A DNA stretch of 64,000 nt from Pseudarthrobacter psychrotolerans. Lineage in GTDB: Bacteria; Actinomycetota; Actinomycetes; Actinomycetales; Micrococcaceae. Position numbers and translations under genes: made by a program. This document shows positions 1-9,494 of this stretch, one piece after another; within the stretch, counting starts at the first letter, position 1; each line of letters opens with the position of its first letter. Under the pieces are notes generated by a model that saw nothing but the letters and a program-made list of their open reading frames with translations, did no database searches and was not told the origin of the DNA. Location: the NCBI RefSeq assembly GCF_009911795.1, contig NZ_CP047898.1, forward strand, positions 3,906,001-3,970,000, written 5' to 3'.

Positions 1-66
1 AAGTAATCGGCGGAAGGGCTGGTTGTGGAGGGTGACCCCCTAAGAAATGGTGAAAGGAACCAACCC

Positions 67-930
67 ATGAGCATCGTCATTACTGGAGCAACCGGACAGC
101 TTGGCCGTCACGTCGTCGAGGCCCTCCTGCAGCGCAGTGTTCCGGCAGCAGAAATAGTGGCCGCCGGCCGATCCGTTGAAAAGCTTGCCGATTTTGCAGC
201 TCGCGGCGTTCAGGTCAGGGCCATGGACTACACGGACGCCGTTTCCGTGGCACAGGCACTGGACGGCGCCAGCAAGGTCCTCTTGATTTCCGGGAGCGAG
301 GTTGGACAGCGCGTGGACCAGCACCGCACGGTGATTGAGGCAGCAGCGGCGGCGGGCGTGGAGCTGATCGCCTACACCAGCATCGCCAACGCGGATACCA
401 CCGGCATGAAGCTGGCCGCCGAGCACCAGGCAACGGAGGCCATCCTGAAGGATGCAGGCGTGCCGTTCGCCATCCTCCGCAACGGCTGGTACCTCGAAAA
501 CTACACCGACCAGCTGCAGGGCACCTTGGCCCAGGGCGCGCTTGCCGGCAGCGCCGGGGAAGGCAAGATCAGTGCCGCGTCCCGGGCGGACTACGCCGAA
601 GCCGCCGCAGCCGTGCTTGTTGCCGATAACCAGGCCGGCAAGATCTACGAGCTCGGTGGGGACCACGCCTTCACGCTCACCGAGCTGGCCCAGGAAATCA
701 GCACCGCGGCCAACAAGCCCGTGGTGTACCAGGACCTTCCGGCCAGCGACTACGCCGGACTCCTTGCCGGATTCGGCGTACCGGAGCTCTTCGCCGACAT
801 CCTGGCGGACTCGGACCTCGGCATTGCCCGGGGCGACCTCCTGGTCAGCGGTTCGGACCTCCGCGAACTGATCGGGCGGCCCACGACGCCGATGCCGGTT
901 GCCGTCCGTTCGGCGCTCGCTTCGGCTTAA
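67..930 (+). CDS. NAD(P)-binding SDR / NmrA-type quinone oxidoreductase
   Basis: This 287-residue protein opens directly with a Rossmann dinucleotide-binding loop, GATGQLG at residues 7-13, typical of atypical short-chain dehydrogenases of the NmrA/QorB group. Such enzymes reduce quinones or sense NADP(H) in the cytoplasm. An asparagine-glycine-tryptophan-tyrosine stretch (RNGWYLENY) in the middle is the usual QorB-like active-site neighbourhood. I chose the ATG at 67 because AAGGAAC lies just upstream and the Rossmann strand then begins at residue 2. An earlier in-frame start at 25 would add 14 residues with no family counterpart. It is monocistronic and convergent with the LysE gene. The substrate cannot be deduced. 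Confidence 0.85.
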   Translation: MSIVITGATGQLGRHVVEALLQRSVPAAEIVAAGRSVEKLADFAARGVQVRAMDYTDAVSVAQALDGASKVLLISGSEVGQRVDQHRTVIEAAAAAGVELIAYTSIANADTTGMKLAAEHQATEAILKDAGVPFAILRNGWYLENYTDQLQGTLAQGALAGSAGEGKISAASRADYAEAAAAVLVADNQAGKIYELGGDHAFTLTELAQEISTAANKPVVYQDLPASDYAGLLAGFGVPELFADILADSDLGIARGDLLVSGSDLRELIGRPTTPMPVAVRSALASA

Positions 931-980
931 GCAGGACGCGGCCAGACCGACGTCGCAACGCTCTCTCACATCCTGCACTG

Positions 981-1027
981 TTTGGGACAACGCTCTCTCA
1001 CCTCAGGTGAGAGAGCGTTGTCCCAAA
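981..1027. repeat. near-perfect 23-nt-arm inverted repeat between convergent genes
   Basis: Arms 981-1003 and 1005-1027 are exact reverse complements around a single C at 1004. Each arm contains GGGACAACGCTCTCTCAC or its complement. Partial copies of the same word flank it (CAACGCTCTCTCAC at 956-969 and GTGAGAGAGCG at 1040-1050). It lies between two convergent genes, so it may work as a bidirectional terminator, but it lacks a T tract and its layout resembles the other intergenic palindromes in this window. Confidence 0.8.
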
Positions 1028-1058
1028 ACCGCCCGGAAGTGAGAGAGCGTTTGGGTGA

Positions 1059-1694
1059 CTAGGACTTGCTGCCTGTCAGGGCCAACGTTCCGCCGAGGCC
1101 GATCATTAAGGCTCCGCCTGTTGCCTCCACCGCTGAAACCCTGTGGGGGGAACGGGCAAACCATTGGCGGGCCGAACCTGCGGCGACGGCCCAGAGGCTA
1201 TCTGAAACTATGGCGATCAGCAGGAACACCGCCCCCAGCAGCGCCAGCTGGAACGGAATGGCCCCGGACGGGTAGTCCACAAACTGCGGCAGTACCGCTA
1301 CGAAGAACACCACCGACTTCGGGTTGGTGACACCCACCACCAGGCCTTCCGCCACCAGCCGTCGCGGCGAGGAGGCCACCGGCTGACGATCGGCGAATGA
1401 GTTGTGCCGCCGGTTCCGGATGGCCTTGATGCCCAGATAGACCAGGTAGGCGGCCCCCGCCAGCTTCACCACGCTGAAGAGGACCACGGACTGCGCCACA
1501 ATAACGCCCACTCCGAACGCAACTGCAGCCACCTGCACCAGTTGCCCGGTCGCGTTGCCCAGTACCGTCAGGACGCCGCCCTTCCAGCCAAGGGCCAGGG
1601 AACGGCCGATCACGAACAGCACGCTGGGTCCGGGCACAGCGATCAGCACCACGGATGCCAGCGCAAACGCCAGCAGGTTTGAGAGCGGAACCAT
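1059..1694 (-). CDS. LysE/RhtB family amino-acid exporter
   Basis: This is a 211-residue, very hydrophobic protein with about six membrane segments and the family signature near its N-terminus (PGPSVLFVIGRSLALGWKGG). LysE/RhtB proteins export amino acids such as lysine, homoserine or threonine across the inner membrane. Length matches the family. The chosen ATG is the first residue of the LysE domain. The gene starts 8 nt after the stop of the amino-acid permease on the same strand, so an importer and an exporter are probably co-transcribed. The exported amino acid cannot be deduced. Confidence 0.9.
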   Translation of the reverse strand: MVPLSNLLAFALASVVLIAVPGPSVLFVIGRSLALGWKGGVLTVLGNATGQLVQVAAVAFGVGVIVAQSVVLFSVVKLAGAAYLVYLGIKAIRNRRHNSFADRQPVASSPRRLVAEGLVVGVTNPKSVVFFVAVLPQFVDYPSGAIPFQLALLGAVFLLIAIVSDSLWAVAAGSARQWFARSPHRVSAVEATGGALMIGLGGTLALTGSKS

Positions 1695-1702
1695 GCCTGA
1701 TC

Positions 1703-3199
1703 TTAGCTCCGGCGGGGGCCTGCCGGCAGTGGTGAGGTTTCGTCCACAAGTTCGGCCCGGCGTCGTCCGTCCCCTTTGACCCAGAACCGATAGGCGAGGA
1801 CCAAAAGCCCCAGCCACACCGCTCCCACGTAGAGAGCCACGCGGGTGTCCTCGAAGGCGCCCAGGACGGCGATGACCAGTGCCATAAACGCGATGGTCAG
1901 GATGGAGGCAGCCGGCCACCACGGGGACGGGAATTCCGACGCCGGCAGGCCCTTCCGCGCGATCTCGCGTTTCATCGCGACATGGGAAGCCAGGATCATG
2001 ACCCACACCCAGACGGTGGCAAACGTGGCAATCGAGGCGATCAGGATAAAGACGTCCTCGGGAATGACCGCATTCAGAACCACGCCCACCAGGAGGATGC
2101 CGGCCATCATCACCACGGTCATCCACGGCACTCCGTGGCGCGAAACCTTGCCGAAAACTGCCGGCGCGTGGCCTTGGCCGGACAGCCCGAACAGGATGCG
2201 GCCTGCGCCGAAGATGTCGCTGTTGATGGCGGAGAGCGCGGCGGTGATCACCACGGCGTTGAGGATGTGCGGTGCGGCCGGGATGCCCAGGCCGCTGAAG
2301 ATCTGGACGAACGGGCTGCCGTTGGTCCCGATTTCGTTCCACGGGAAGAGGCTCATCAGCACACCGAGGGTCAGCACGTAGAAAAGTAGGACACGGACCG
2401 GAACGGTGTTCACGGCCTTGGGGATGACCTTCTTGGGGTCCGCGGCCTCGCCGGCGGTGATGCCGAGGGTCTCGATCCCGCCGAAGGCGAACATCACGAC
2501 GGCGAATGAGGCCAGCAGGCCCTCGAAGCCGTTGGGGAACAGCCCGCCGTGTTCCACGAGGTTGCCGAGCCCCGGCGCCACGGTGGAGCCGCCCGCCTGG
2601 AAACCGAATGCGATGATGGCGGCGCCGCCGACGATCATGGCGATGATGGCCACCACCTTGATCAGCGAGAACCAGAACTCGAGCTCGCCGAAGACCTTCA
2701 CGCTGAGCAGGTTCAGTGCGGCCAGGAAGCAGATGATGGCCAGGATCCAGATCCAGCGGTCCACCTGCGGAAACCAGAAGCCCATATAGATGCTGAAAGC
2801 CGTGACATCCGCGATGGCCACAATCGCCATCTCAAAGACATAGGTCCAGCCGGTCACGAACCCTGCCAGCGGCCCGAGGTAGCGGCTGGCGTACTGGCCG
2901 AACGAGCCCGAGACGGGGTGGCGGACGGCCATCTCGCCGAGGGCCCGCATCACCATAAATACCGCCGCTCCCCCGATGATGTAGGCGAGCAGGACTGCGG
3001 GGCCGGCCTTCTGGATGGCGGAGGCCGAGCCGTAGAACAGGCCTGTTCCGATCGCCGAACCCAGGGCCATAAAGCGGATATGGCGGACGTTCAGTCCCCG
3101 GTTCAGGACGAGCGCGACGGCGGAACCCGGCCTGGGCTTTTCGGCCGGAGTTGCGTCTTGCCTGACGTCTGTGTCTTGCCTGGTGGCGGAGTGCTGCAT
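1703..3199 (-). CDS. APC-superfamily amino-acid permease
   Basis: This 498-residue protein has about twelve transmembrane helices and the amino-acid transporter (AAT/AroP-ProY) signature at TM1, [16 protein letters not shown], followed by [18 protein letters not shown]. Members of this group are proton-coupled importers of proline, aromatic amino acids, GABA or histidine. The N-terminal 30 residues are hydrophilic and the C-terminus is charged, as usual. Start is ATG. It is first in a two-gene unit with the LysE gene. Substrate specificity cannot be read from sequence. Confidence 0.9.
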   Translation of the reverse strand: MQHSATRQDTDVRQDATPAEKPRPGSAVALVLNRGLNVRHIRFMALGSAIGTGLFYGSASAIQKAGPAVLLAYIIGGAAVFMVMRALGEMAVRHPVSGSFGQYASRYLGPLAGFVTGWTYVFEMAIVAIADVTAFSIYMGFWFPQVDRWIWILAIICFLAALNLLSVKVFGELEFWFSLIKVVAIIAMIVGGAAIIAFGFQAGGSTVAPGLGNLVEHGGLFPNGFEGLLASFAVVMFAFGGIETLGITAGEAADPKKVIPKAVNTVPVRVLLFYVLTLGVLMSLFPWNEIGTNGSPFVQIFSGLGIPAAPHILNAVVITAALSAINSDIFGAGRILFGLSGQGHAPAVFGKVSRHGVPWMTVVMMAGILLVGVVLNAVIPEDVFILIASIATFATVWVWVMILASHVAMKREIARKGLPASEFPSPWWPAASILTIAFMALVIAVLGAFEDTRVALYVGAVWLGLLVLAYRFWVKGDGRRRAELVDETSPLPAGPRRS

Positions 3200-3424
3200 A
3201 CGAATACCTTCTCGTCATTGGGAGGGGGATCGCCAACCAGCAGACCACTTTGGCGCCTGACATGATGAGGCTCACCGGCGGTTGGTGTCTTCGATCTCAG
3301 ACTGGGGGGTGGCATTTGAACTTTGCATGGCATCTAGTCCAAAACTATTGACATCATGTCTGGTTTTCTTTACTTTTGAGATGTCAGCTTTGTTTTACAT
3401 CCGGTGGGAATGGCAGGAGCCGAA

Positions 3425-3853
3425 ATGTCCTTCGAAGAGAAGAGTGCCTGGATCATGGGGGTGGTGGCGGCGAGCTCTTATGGCGTGTATCTGGCCATCG
3501 TCCTGGGCCTGGCCGGCACTATGCCCGTTGCCGAGGTTCCCTACGTTGCTCCACTGCTGTGGACCGTCGGGGCATCCATTGCTGCGTCCATCGCCCTGCA
3601 CATTCTCCTGGGCATCCTTTCGCCCAAGGAGGCCGGGAAGAAGGACCAGCGCGACAGGGAGATCTACCGTTTCGGTGAGTACATCGGACAGTCGTTTGTG
3701 GTCATCGGCGGCGTCGCGGCGCTGCTCCTGGCGATGGCCGAGGTGGATCACTTCTGGATCGCAAACGTCATCTACCTGACGTTCGTCCTGTCCGCGATCC
3801 TGGGCTCAGTGGCCAAAATCGTGGCCTACCGGCGGGGGTTCCAGCCGTGGTGA
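3425..3853 (+). CDS. small four-TM membrane protein paired with XRE regulator
   Basis: This 142-residue protein has four predicted membrane segments (about residues 9-30, 42-63, 88-108 and 112-131) separated by a charged central loop rich in Lys, Asp and Arg. It resembles the small integral-membrane proteins usually encoded next to a short XRE regulator. Its function is unknown. I chose ATG 3425 because AGGAG at 3415-3419 sits at good spacing; a GTG at 3404 is possible. Its stop overlaps the GTG of the next gene, so the pair is translationally coupled. Confidence 0.8.
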   Translation: MSFEEKSAWIMGVVAASSYGVYLAIVLGLAGTMPVAEVPYVAPLLWTVGASIAASIALHILLGILSPKEAGKKDQRDREIYRFGEYIGQSFVVIGGVAALLLAMAEVDHFWIANVIYLTFVLSAILGSVAKIVAYRRGFQPW

Positions 3854-4080
3854 AGCCAACGCGGGTAACCAATTCCATCCGGCGCCTGCGCTTCGAACGG
3901 GGCGAGATGACGCAGGCCGAACTCGCCGAGCGTGTGGGAGTCACCCGCCAGACCGTCATCGCCATCGAACAGGGCCGGTACTCGCCGTCCCTGGAGATGG
4001 CCTTCCAGATCGCCCACGTGCTCAGCGTGCCGCTTGAGGACGTGTTTCAATACCCGAACCACGAAGGAGACGCATCATGA
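3850..4080 (+). CDS. short XRE-family helix-turn-helix regulator
   Basis: This 76-residue, single-domain DNA-binding protein has a clear HTH: AELAERVGVTRQTVIAIEQG is the helix-turn-helix. It ends just after VPLEDVFQYP, the normal end of these YozG-like small Cro/C1-type regulators. It starts with GTG overlapping the upstream membrane-protein stop (GTGA), and its own stop overlaps the next ATG (ATGA). The gene order suggests it represses or tunes the membrane protein and the downstream dehydrogenase. Confidence 0.9.
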   Translation: MKPTRVTNSIRRLRFERGEMTQAELAERVGVTRQTVIAIEQGRYSPSLEMAFQIAHVLSVPLEDVFQYPNHEGDAS

Positions 4081-5048
4081 AAGCGATCGTGCAGGACGTT
4101 TACGGGAATTCCGATGTACTGCAACTACGGGATATTCCGAAGCCAGTGCCTGGCGAAGGGGAAGTGCTGATCAGGGTCCGTGCGGCCGGTGTCGACCAGG
4201 GCGTGTGGCACCTCATGACCGGGCGGCCGTACCTGGTCCGGCTCTTCGGCTTCGGGCTGAAGAAGCCCAAGGTGCCCGTCCGCGGACGCGAGGTGGCCGG
4301 CGTCGTCGAGGCGGTGGGGGCTGGCGTGACACGCTTCGAGCCCGGCGATGAAGTGTTCGGCACCTGTGAGGGGTCCTTCGCGGAATTTGTCTGCGCCAAG
4401 GAGAACCTAGTGGCCGCGAAGCCCGCAAACCTCACGTTCGAGGAGTCAGCGGTGGCGCCCATTTCTGGAGTTACGGCGTTGCAGGCTGTCCGTGATGCCG
4501 GGCAGATTGGTGCCGGCCAGAAGGTGCTGGTCATCGGCGCTGGCGGGGGAGTCGGGTCCTTTGCCGTGCAGGTGGCGAAGGCACTCGGTGCGGAAGTCAC
4601 CGGCGTCTGCAGCACCGGCAAAGTGGAGCTGGTCCGGTCCCTCGGCGCCGATCACGTCATCGATTACACCCTGGACGACTTTGCCCTCGCCGGGGTGCTG
4701 TACGACGTCATCCTGGATACCGCAGGAAACCGGCCGCTCTCAGTCCTGCGTAAGGCACTCACGCCCCGCGGGATCCTGGTGATCGTCGGCGGTGAAGGCG
4801 GTGGGAACCTGACCGGCGGGTTTGAGCGTTCGATGGGTGCGCCGCTGGTGTCGCTGTTCTCCGGGCAGAAATTCAAGGGGCTTGTTTCGACGGAGAATTA
4901 TCACGATCTTGAGGCGCTGACCACGCTGATTGAAGCTGGCAGTGTGAAGCCTGCCGTGGACGAGGTCTACGCGCTCGTTGAGGCGCCGGCTGCCGTTGAA
5001 CACATGCACGAGGGCCGGAGCCGCGGCAAGGTAGTTGTCAGCATCTGA
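4077..5048 (+). CDS. zinc-independent MDR oxidoreductase (quinone reductase-like)
   Basis: This 323-residue medium-chain dehydrogenase/reductase has a GroES-like N-terminal half (conserved GREVAGVVEAVG and GDEVFG) and an NAD(P)-binding half with VIGAGGGVGSFA near residue 154. The zinc-binding cysteines and histidines of alcohol dehydrogenases are absent, so it belongs to the quinone-oxidoreductase branch. It overlaps the XRE gene by ATGA and is the third gene of the unit starting at 3425. It probably reduces a quinone or enone with NADPH; the substrate is unknown. Confidence 0.88.
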   Translation: MKAIVQDVYGNSDVLQLRDIPKPVPGEGEVLIRVRAAGVDQGVWHLMTGRPYLVRLFGFGLKKPKVPVRGREVAGVVEAVGAGVTRFEPGDEVFGTCEGSFAEFVCAKENLVAAKPANLTFEESAVAPISGVTALQAVRDAGQIGAGQKVLVIGAGGGVGSFAVQVAKALGAEVTGVCSTGKVELVRSLGADHVIDYTLDDFALAGVLYDVILDTAGNRPLSVLRKALTPRGILVIVGGEGGGNLTGGFERSMGAPLVSLFSGQKFKGLVSTENYHDLEALTTLIEAGSVKPAVDEVYALVEAPAAVEHMHEGRSRGKVVVSI

Positions 5049-5216
5049 CGCTCTTCAACCTCGCATCCTCGGCCGCGAGGGGACAGTTAGGCGCCGGCCC
5101 ACCCAGCGTGGACGGACACTTAGGCCCCTGTCTTCCGGCACTTAAGAATGATGTCAGCAGAGTTATCCACATAGCCATTCAGCTTCGCCGTTATTGTCAG
5201 ACCCTGCTGGGATGCT

Positions 5217-6826
5217 TTGGGTATGGATAGCAGAGGAGCTGTGGAGACGGCGGAGGCCCTTGCGGTGTCTTTCGCTGAGCTTGCTGTGGTGCTCCTTGGC
5301 GGGACCGGTTCCTTGGGTTCCTTGGATGCTGATCCGTTGCGTCGGAGGGCCGAGATTGCCTTGCAGACTCTGGCTGCCGTGGCCCGTACGGAGGCGAAGG
5401 TGGCTGCCCTGAAGGTTCAGGCGGCCGCCGATTATGTCGACGCCGCTCAGATCCTTGCGAGTCCGGCTGAGTCGCCGCAGGACCATGGCGGGCAGGAGAT
5501 GGCGGTGGTCGCGGAGGTCGCTTGCGTGCTGACGGTCAGCGAACGCGCCGCGGGTGCTCTGCTTGCCGAGGCTCAGGCGCTGACCACGGCACTGCCGCTG
5601 ACGCTGTCGGCGCTGCAGGCTGGAGTCATTTCATGGCAACACGCCCGGATCATGGTCGACGAAACCCTGAACCTGGACCCCGCTGGGGCGCAAGCGCTCG
5701 AAGCGCATTTCCTGGACCCGGACGTCGCGAATCCGGCCCGTGGGTGCCCGGCCGGTGAGCTCGCCCCCGGGAGGTTCCGGCACAAGGCCCGCACCTGGCG
5801 GGAACGCCACCATCCGGTCAGCATCGAAAAGCGCCATGTACGCGGTGTCCAAGATCGGCGGGTGGAGTACTCCCCGGACCGCGACGGCATGGCCTGGCTC
5901 AGCGCGTACCTGCCCGCCGACACCGCCGCGGGGATCTGGGACCGTATCACGACCGCCTCGAGAGCGCTCCAGGGGCCTCATGAGGACCGGACCCTCACCC
6001 AACTCCGCGCCGACACCGCCGCGACCTGGCTCCTCACCAACAACATCGCCGGCGCCGGAACCGGTGGCATGACCGGTGTGACGGGCGGCATCGGCGAAAC
6101 GGGCCTGGCAGTGGGCAACGGTGTTCCGTCGCCGCGGGCACAGGTCCTCATCACGGTCCCGGTGTTAGCCCTGTTGGGCGTCACGGAGGAACCGGCCATG
6201 CTCGATGGGTACGGGCCTATCCCGCCCTCCATGGCCCGGCACCTGATCGCGGACGGTGCGGAGTCGTTCCACCGGGTGCTCATCGACCCGCGGGACGGTG
6301 CCCCGCTGGAGATCGGCCGGACCAGCTACCGGCTCACAAAAGCCCAACGCCAATGGCTCAGACTTCGGGACGGCAACTGCCCGTTCCCCGGCTGCAGCAA
6401 CCACTCCCTGGACAACGAAGCAGACCACCTCCTTACCTGGGCCCACGGCGGCACCACCGGGATCTCAAATCTCGGTCAGCCGTGCCCCGCCATCACCGAC
6501 TCCGCCACACCACAGCCTGGACACCCACCGGAGCCACCAAGAACGAACCACCCGGCTGGGCATCACCGACCGGACGGCACTACGCCAGCGAACACCCCGA
6601 CTGGGAACCACCCCACTGGCCTCGCCAGATCCTCGAAAAGCTGGGGCATCAAGAAAGTGGCGAAGGGCTAAAACTTCAAGATTTTGGGCCGGTTCCCCAA
6701 AGCCCGCCCGGCGGGCTATCCCTGTCCGAGGGCCAGCAGCCAGACCACCAGCCAGACGAGCCCCTGACAGAAGACGCGTCCCCGGTTAAGCCGATTTCTC
6801 CGTCCTCAGTGAACGTCAGCGTCTAG
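5217..6826 (+). pseudogene. DUF222-HNH endonuclease, frameshifted in the HNH motif
   Basis: The N-terminal 350 residues are the DUF222 domain found, often in many copies per genome, in Actinobacteria. The C-terminus is an HNH nuclease motif. The first frame ends at 6671 with a garbled proline-rich tail. The correct tail (HHRLRHTTAW and onward) continues in another frame to 6826. Adding one C to the CCCC run at 6485-6488 joins NEADHLLTWAHGG...NLGQPCP to RHHRLRHTTAW and gives a normal 536-residue protein. It is probably a sequencing error rather than a dead gene. Start is TTG 5217 or ATG 5223. The biological role of the DUF222-HNH family is not settled. Confidence 0.8.
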
Positions 6827-7398
6827 GAAACTGCCCGCGCGGCCGCCTCGAGGGAAGCGCGGTGCGCCGCCCGTTCTTCCGGGCTGCGAGGTGAAAGGTT
6901 GGGATCGCCGGGACGCTGGCCGGCGGTTCCGTCGATGAGTTCGCGCAGGATGTCCGCGTGGCCCAAATGATGGGCCCTTTCCGAAAGCATGTGAACCAGG
7001 ATCTGGTGCAGGGTGACGTGACGCCGCTCTTCCGGCCACCACGGCACCACACCGTCGGCGTCCAGCGCCAAGGCCTCGATAGTTGCGTCACTGTGCGCAG
7101 CGGCGAACCGGTGGAGCTCAACGATGTCGTCCCGGGTTTCCCCGACGGCCGCCCACATGTCGGCGTCGGGGCTGGCATCGTCGTCGTACCAGGGGAGGTG
7201 CCGCCCGCTGGGACGGCCGAAGACCTCGCCAAAGTAGTCCAGCTCCACGCTCGACACATGTTTGACCAGGCCCAATAGGTTGGTGCCGGTTGGTGTGAGT
7301 GGTCTACGGGCGTCGTACTCGCTCAGGCCATCCAGCTTGCCCAGGAGATCGTCCCGCCTGACGCGCAGATAGTGATGCAATGTCTCTTTTTCGTCCAT
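6823..7398 (-). CDS. DinB-family (DUF664-type) putative metalloenzyme
   Basis: This 191-residue protein is of the DinB four-helix-bundle superfamily. It has GTNLLGLVKHVSSVELDYFG in the first half and a histidine-bearing helix, ERAHHLGHADILREL, in the second. Spaced histidines form the usual metal site. Relatives include thiol-dependent S-transferases, but no substrate can be assigned. I took the ATG at 7398 because upstream sequence in the frame is not family-like. Its stop codon shares the CTAG tetranucleotide at 6823-6826 with the convergent DUF222 gene. Confidence 0.85.
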   Translation of the reverse strand: MDEKETLHHYLRVRRDDLLGKLDGLSEYDARRPLTPTGTNLLGLVKHVSSVELDYFGEVFGRPSGRHLPWYDDDASPDADMWAAVGETRDDIVELHRFAAAHSDATIEALALDADGVVPWWPEERRHVTLHQILVHMLSERAHHLGHADILRELIDGTAGQRPGDPNLSPRSPEERAAHRASLEAAARAVS

Positions 7399-7408
7399 AG
7401 CGGGCACT

Positions 7409-8225
7409 CTACCCAAGTGCTCCCGGGCTCTCGCCCTTGGCAAGAGGAGTCCACACAAACGGCGTGGTGGTGGTGATTGCCCTGAATCCCAATCGTCGCA
7501 GGATCGGCTCGCTGTCGGCGGAGGCATCCACCTGCAGGTACTTCACTCCACGGGCAGCCGCCACCTGAGCCCGCGCCGACACCAAGGCCTTGTAGATCCC
7601 CCGCCCGCGCCATGCAGGCAATGTCGAGCCGCCCCATAAACCAGCGAAGTCCGTGCCCGGATTGATCTCCAGCCAGGCTGCCGACACCACTTCCCCGAGG
7701 CCTCGGCCATGAAGACCACCAGGTTTTCCGGGTCCGAGGCCAGCCGGTCATGCAGATCAGCAGCCACCCAGCTGTAGTCGGCGGCCCACACTTCAGACTT
7801 CATGGCCGCGATGCGCTCCAGGTCAGGGCGTTCCCGGGCCAGTCTCACCCGAATACCTTCCGCGGCCGCAGTGCCGCCGGACATTGCAGACGTCTCACCC
7901 ACCAGAACGGTCTCGCGGTCTTCCGGCACGAAGCCCGCTGCGCCAAGGCGGGACTCCAGATCATTCGGGAGATCATGTGCCCTGGTCTTCCATTCGACGG
8001 ATTCGCCCCGGCCTGCAAAGTAGTCACACTGCTCGAGGATCATCCTGTCGAGCGTCCCGCCTTCCACGCCGAGGTCGTGAGCCGACTCGATGAAGCCCCG
8101 CCGCTGTCCGGTCACACGTAGCAGGGGCCCAGCAGCTGATAGTCGTGGCCTGCCGGAACCGCTGACGGAACCAGCCGGCGGAGCTGGGAATCGTACGCGG
8201 CAAGGATATCCGTGGTTGAGGCCAT
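7409..8225 (-). pseudogene. GNAT-family N-acetyltransferase, two frameshifts
   Basis: Three overlapping frames read as one protein: MASTTDILAAYDSQL...LLGP from 8225, then the middle part beginning LLRVTGQRRGF, then VVSAAWLEINPGTDFAGLWG to the end. The acetyl-CoA loop is RGRGIYKALV. Adding one base to the GGGG run at 8124-8127 and one to the CCCC run at 7693-7696 gives an uninterrupted 272-residue GNAT of a well-populated actinobacterial family. The span plus two bases is exactly divisible by three. It is probably intact in nature. The acetyl acceptor is unknown. Confidence 0.75.
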
Positions 8226-8327
8226 ACGTTTCAGCCTACGACCAGCGCCGCCGGACCCGAGCGGACCGGGAGGGAAACCTGGGGCTAACATCCCGGGACC
8301 GGGACCGGGTTCGAACCCTAAGGCCAT

Positions 8328-8345
8328 AGTCTGGTATTCCGGACA
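8328..8345. promoter_or_regulatory. HutR-type operator copy A, upstream of the IclR gene
   Basis: AGTCTGG-TATT-CCGGACA. It shares the right arm CCGGACA and the 7-4-7 layout with sites at 8396, 9365 and 20922, all beside hut genes. It lies 108 nt before the IclR start, consistent with autoregulation. Confidence 0.75.
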
Positions 8346-8395
8346 CAGGCTGTGTTTGAATGGCGATGAACGGACCTGGCGTGGGCGCAAGGTTA

Positions 8396-8413
8396 AGTAC
8401 GGGATCCCGGACA
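8396..8413. promoter_or_regulatory. HutR-type operator copy B, upstream of the IclR gene
   Basis: AGTACGG-GATC-CCGGACA, a second copy 68 nt from copy A and 40 nt before the IclR start codon. The left arm is weaker than in copies C and D. Confidence 0.65.
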
Positions 8414-8453
8414 TGGCCGGAAGCCACGCGAGAAAACAACGGAGGGCACACTG

Positions 8454-9275
8454 GTGTCGAGCACGGAAGCCAGGCCTGAGGCCGGCGGCGAATCAAGGGC
8501 GACGTCCAAAGTCCCAGCTGCAGAGAATACCCTTCGTATCCTCAAACTGCTGGCCTCCAAGCGGGGGCCGACGGCGGCGTCGAGCATTGCCACGTCCTTG
8601 GGATTGCCGCGCTCAAGCGTTTACCACCTGCTCGGGGTGATGGAAGCGAACGGTTTTGTCCTCCATCTGCACGAGGAGCAGCGCTACGGGCTGGGGATCA
8701 GCGCCTTCGAACTGAGCTCGGCGTATTCGCGGCAGGAACCGCTGTCTCGGCTGGGCCGGCCGCTGCTGGCGTCGCTGGTGGACGTGATCGGTGAGAGCGC
8801 ACACCTGGCAGTGCTGCACGGGCGCGACGTGCTGTACATCGTGGAGGAACGGGCCAAGAACCGCCCGTCCCTGGTGACCGACGTCGGCGTCCGGCTTCCC
8901 AGCCACCTCACCGCCAGCGGCCGCGCCATTCTCGCGGCATTGCCGAAGTCGCAGGTCCGCGCGCTCTACCCGAACGCCGCCGCCTTCACTGCACGGCATG
9001 AGGTGGAAGGCGCCATCATGAAGTACTCGGCGCTGTCCTCCCACTTGGATCAGGTCAGGCAGCGCGGCTACGCCACCGAACACGGCGAGGTGACGCCCGG
9101 CTTCGGCTCGATCGCCGCCGCCGTCACGGACCACGTGGGATGGCCGACGGCGGCAGTCGCCGTCACGTTCCTCGAGGACAAATTGCCGGCGGACCAATGG
9201 CCGGCGCTCGCCGCACGGGTCCAGAAGGTAGCGGACGAGCTCTCCGTCCGCATCCACGGCCGCCCCTCCAAGTAG
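8454..9275 (+). CDS. hutR: IclR-family transcriptional regulator of histidine utilisation
   Basis: This 273-residue protein has an N-terminal winged helix (residues about 22-80, with AASSIATSLGLPRSSVYHLL as the recognition helix region) and a C-terminal IclR ligand domain (HLTASGRAILAAL, then GYATEHGEVTPGFGSIAAAV). GTG 8454 is preceded by GGAGGG at 8441-8446. It lies directly upstream of hutU and hutH. The palindromic sites near it are close to the TCTG-AT-CCAGA type motif I recall for HutR of Corynebacterium resistens, also an IclR protein. Its role as hut regulator is therefore an inference from context plus operators. The effector may be histidine or urocanate. Confidence 0.82.
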   Translation: MSSTEARPEAGGESRATSKVPAAENTLRILKLLASKRGPTAASSIATSLGLPRSSVYHLLGVMEANGFVLHLHEEQRYGLGISAFELSSAYSRQEPLSRLGRPLLASLVDVIGESAHLAVLHGRDVLYIVEERAKNRPSLVTDVGVRLPSHLTASGRAILAALPKSQVRALYPNAAAFTARHEVEGAIMKYSALSSHLDQVRQRGYATEHGEVTPGFGSIAAAVTDHVGWPTAAVAVTFLEDKLPADQWPALAARVQKVADELSVRIHGRPSK

Positions 9276-9289
9276 CCTGCCCCCCGAAC

Positions 9290-9350
9290 GTTGCTCTATC
9301 ACTTTCGGTTCCCATTCCCCCGGTTTGGCGACCGGATCTGATAGAGCAAC
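9290..9350. repeat. inverted repeat downstream of the IclR gene
   Basis: Outer arms GTTGCTCTATCA (9290-9301) and TGATAGAGCAAC (9339-9350) are perfect complements. The inside contains a second small pair (CGGT / ACCG). It begins 14 nt after the IclR stop and could terminate that transcript or belong to the palindromic repeat class described under findings. Confidence 0.75.
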
Positions 9351-9364
9351 AGGGAAACGGCAGC

Positions 9365-9382
9365 AGTCTGGAATCCCGGACA
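9365..9382. promoter_or_regulatory. HutR-type operator copy C, upstream of hutU
   Basis: AGTCTGG-AATC-CCGGACA, 112 nt before the hutU start. It is identical to the hutG site from the GG onward (GGAATCCCGGACA). Confidence 0.78.
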
Positions 9383-9494
9383 GCGCCCTTCCGAAAGCCC
9401 TGTCCTGCCCTGCCTGGAAGGGCTTTAGTTGATACAGAACCTCTTCCCAATACCGCGACACCTCACAGTCGCCCAGAACACGAAGGAGCCCCTC

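Noticed and set aside
5049..5216. Degenerate GGACAGTTAGG / GGACACTTAGG words before the DUF222 gene
   Set aside because: Too short and imperfect to call an operator or repeat.
6485..6488. Programmed frameshift or phase variation in the DUF222-HNH gene
   Set aside because: The same kind of single-base loss is found in seven unrelated genes, so a shared technical cause is simpler; no slippery heptamer or downstream pseudoknot is evident.
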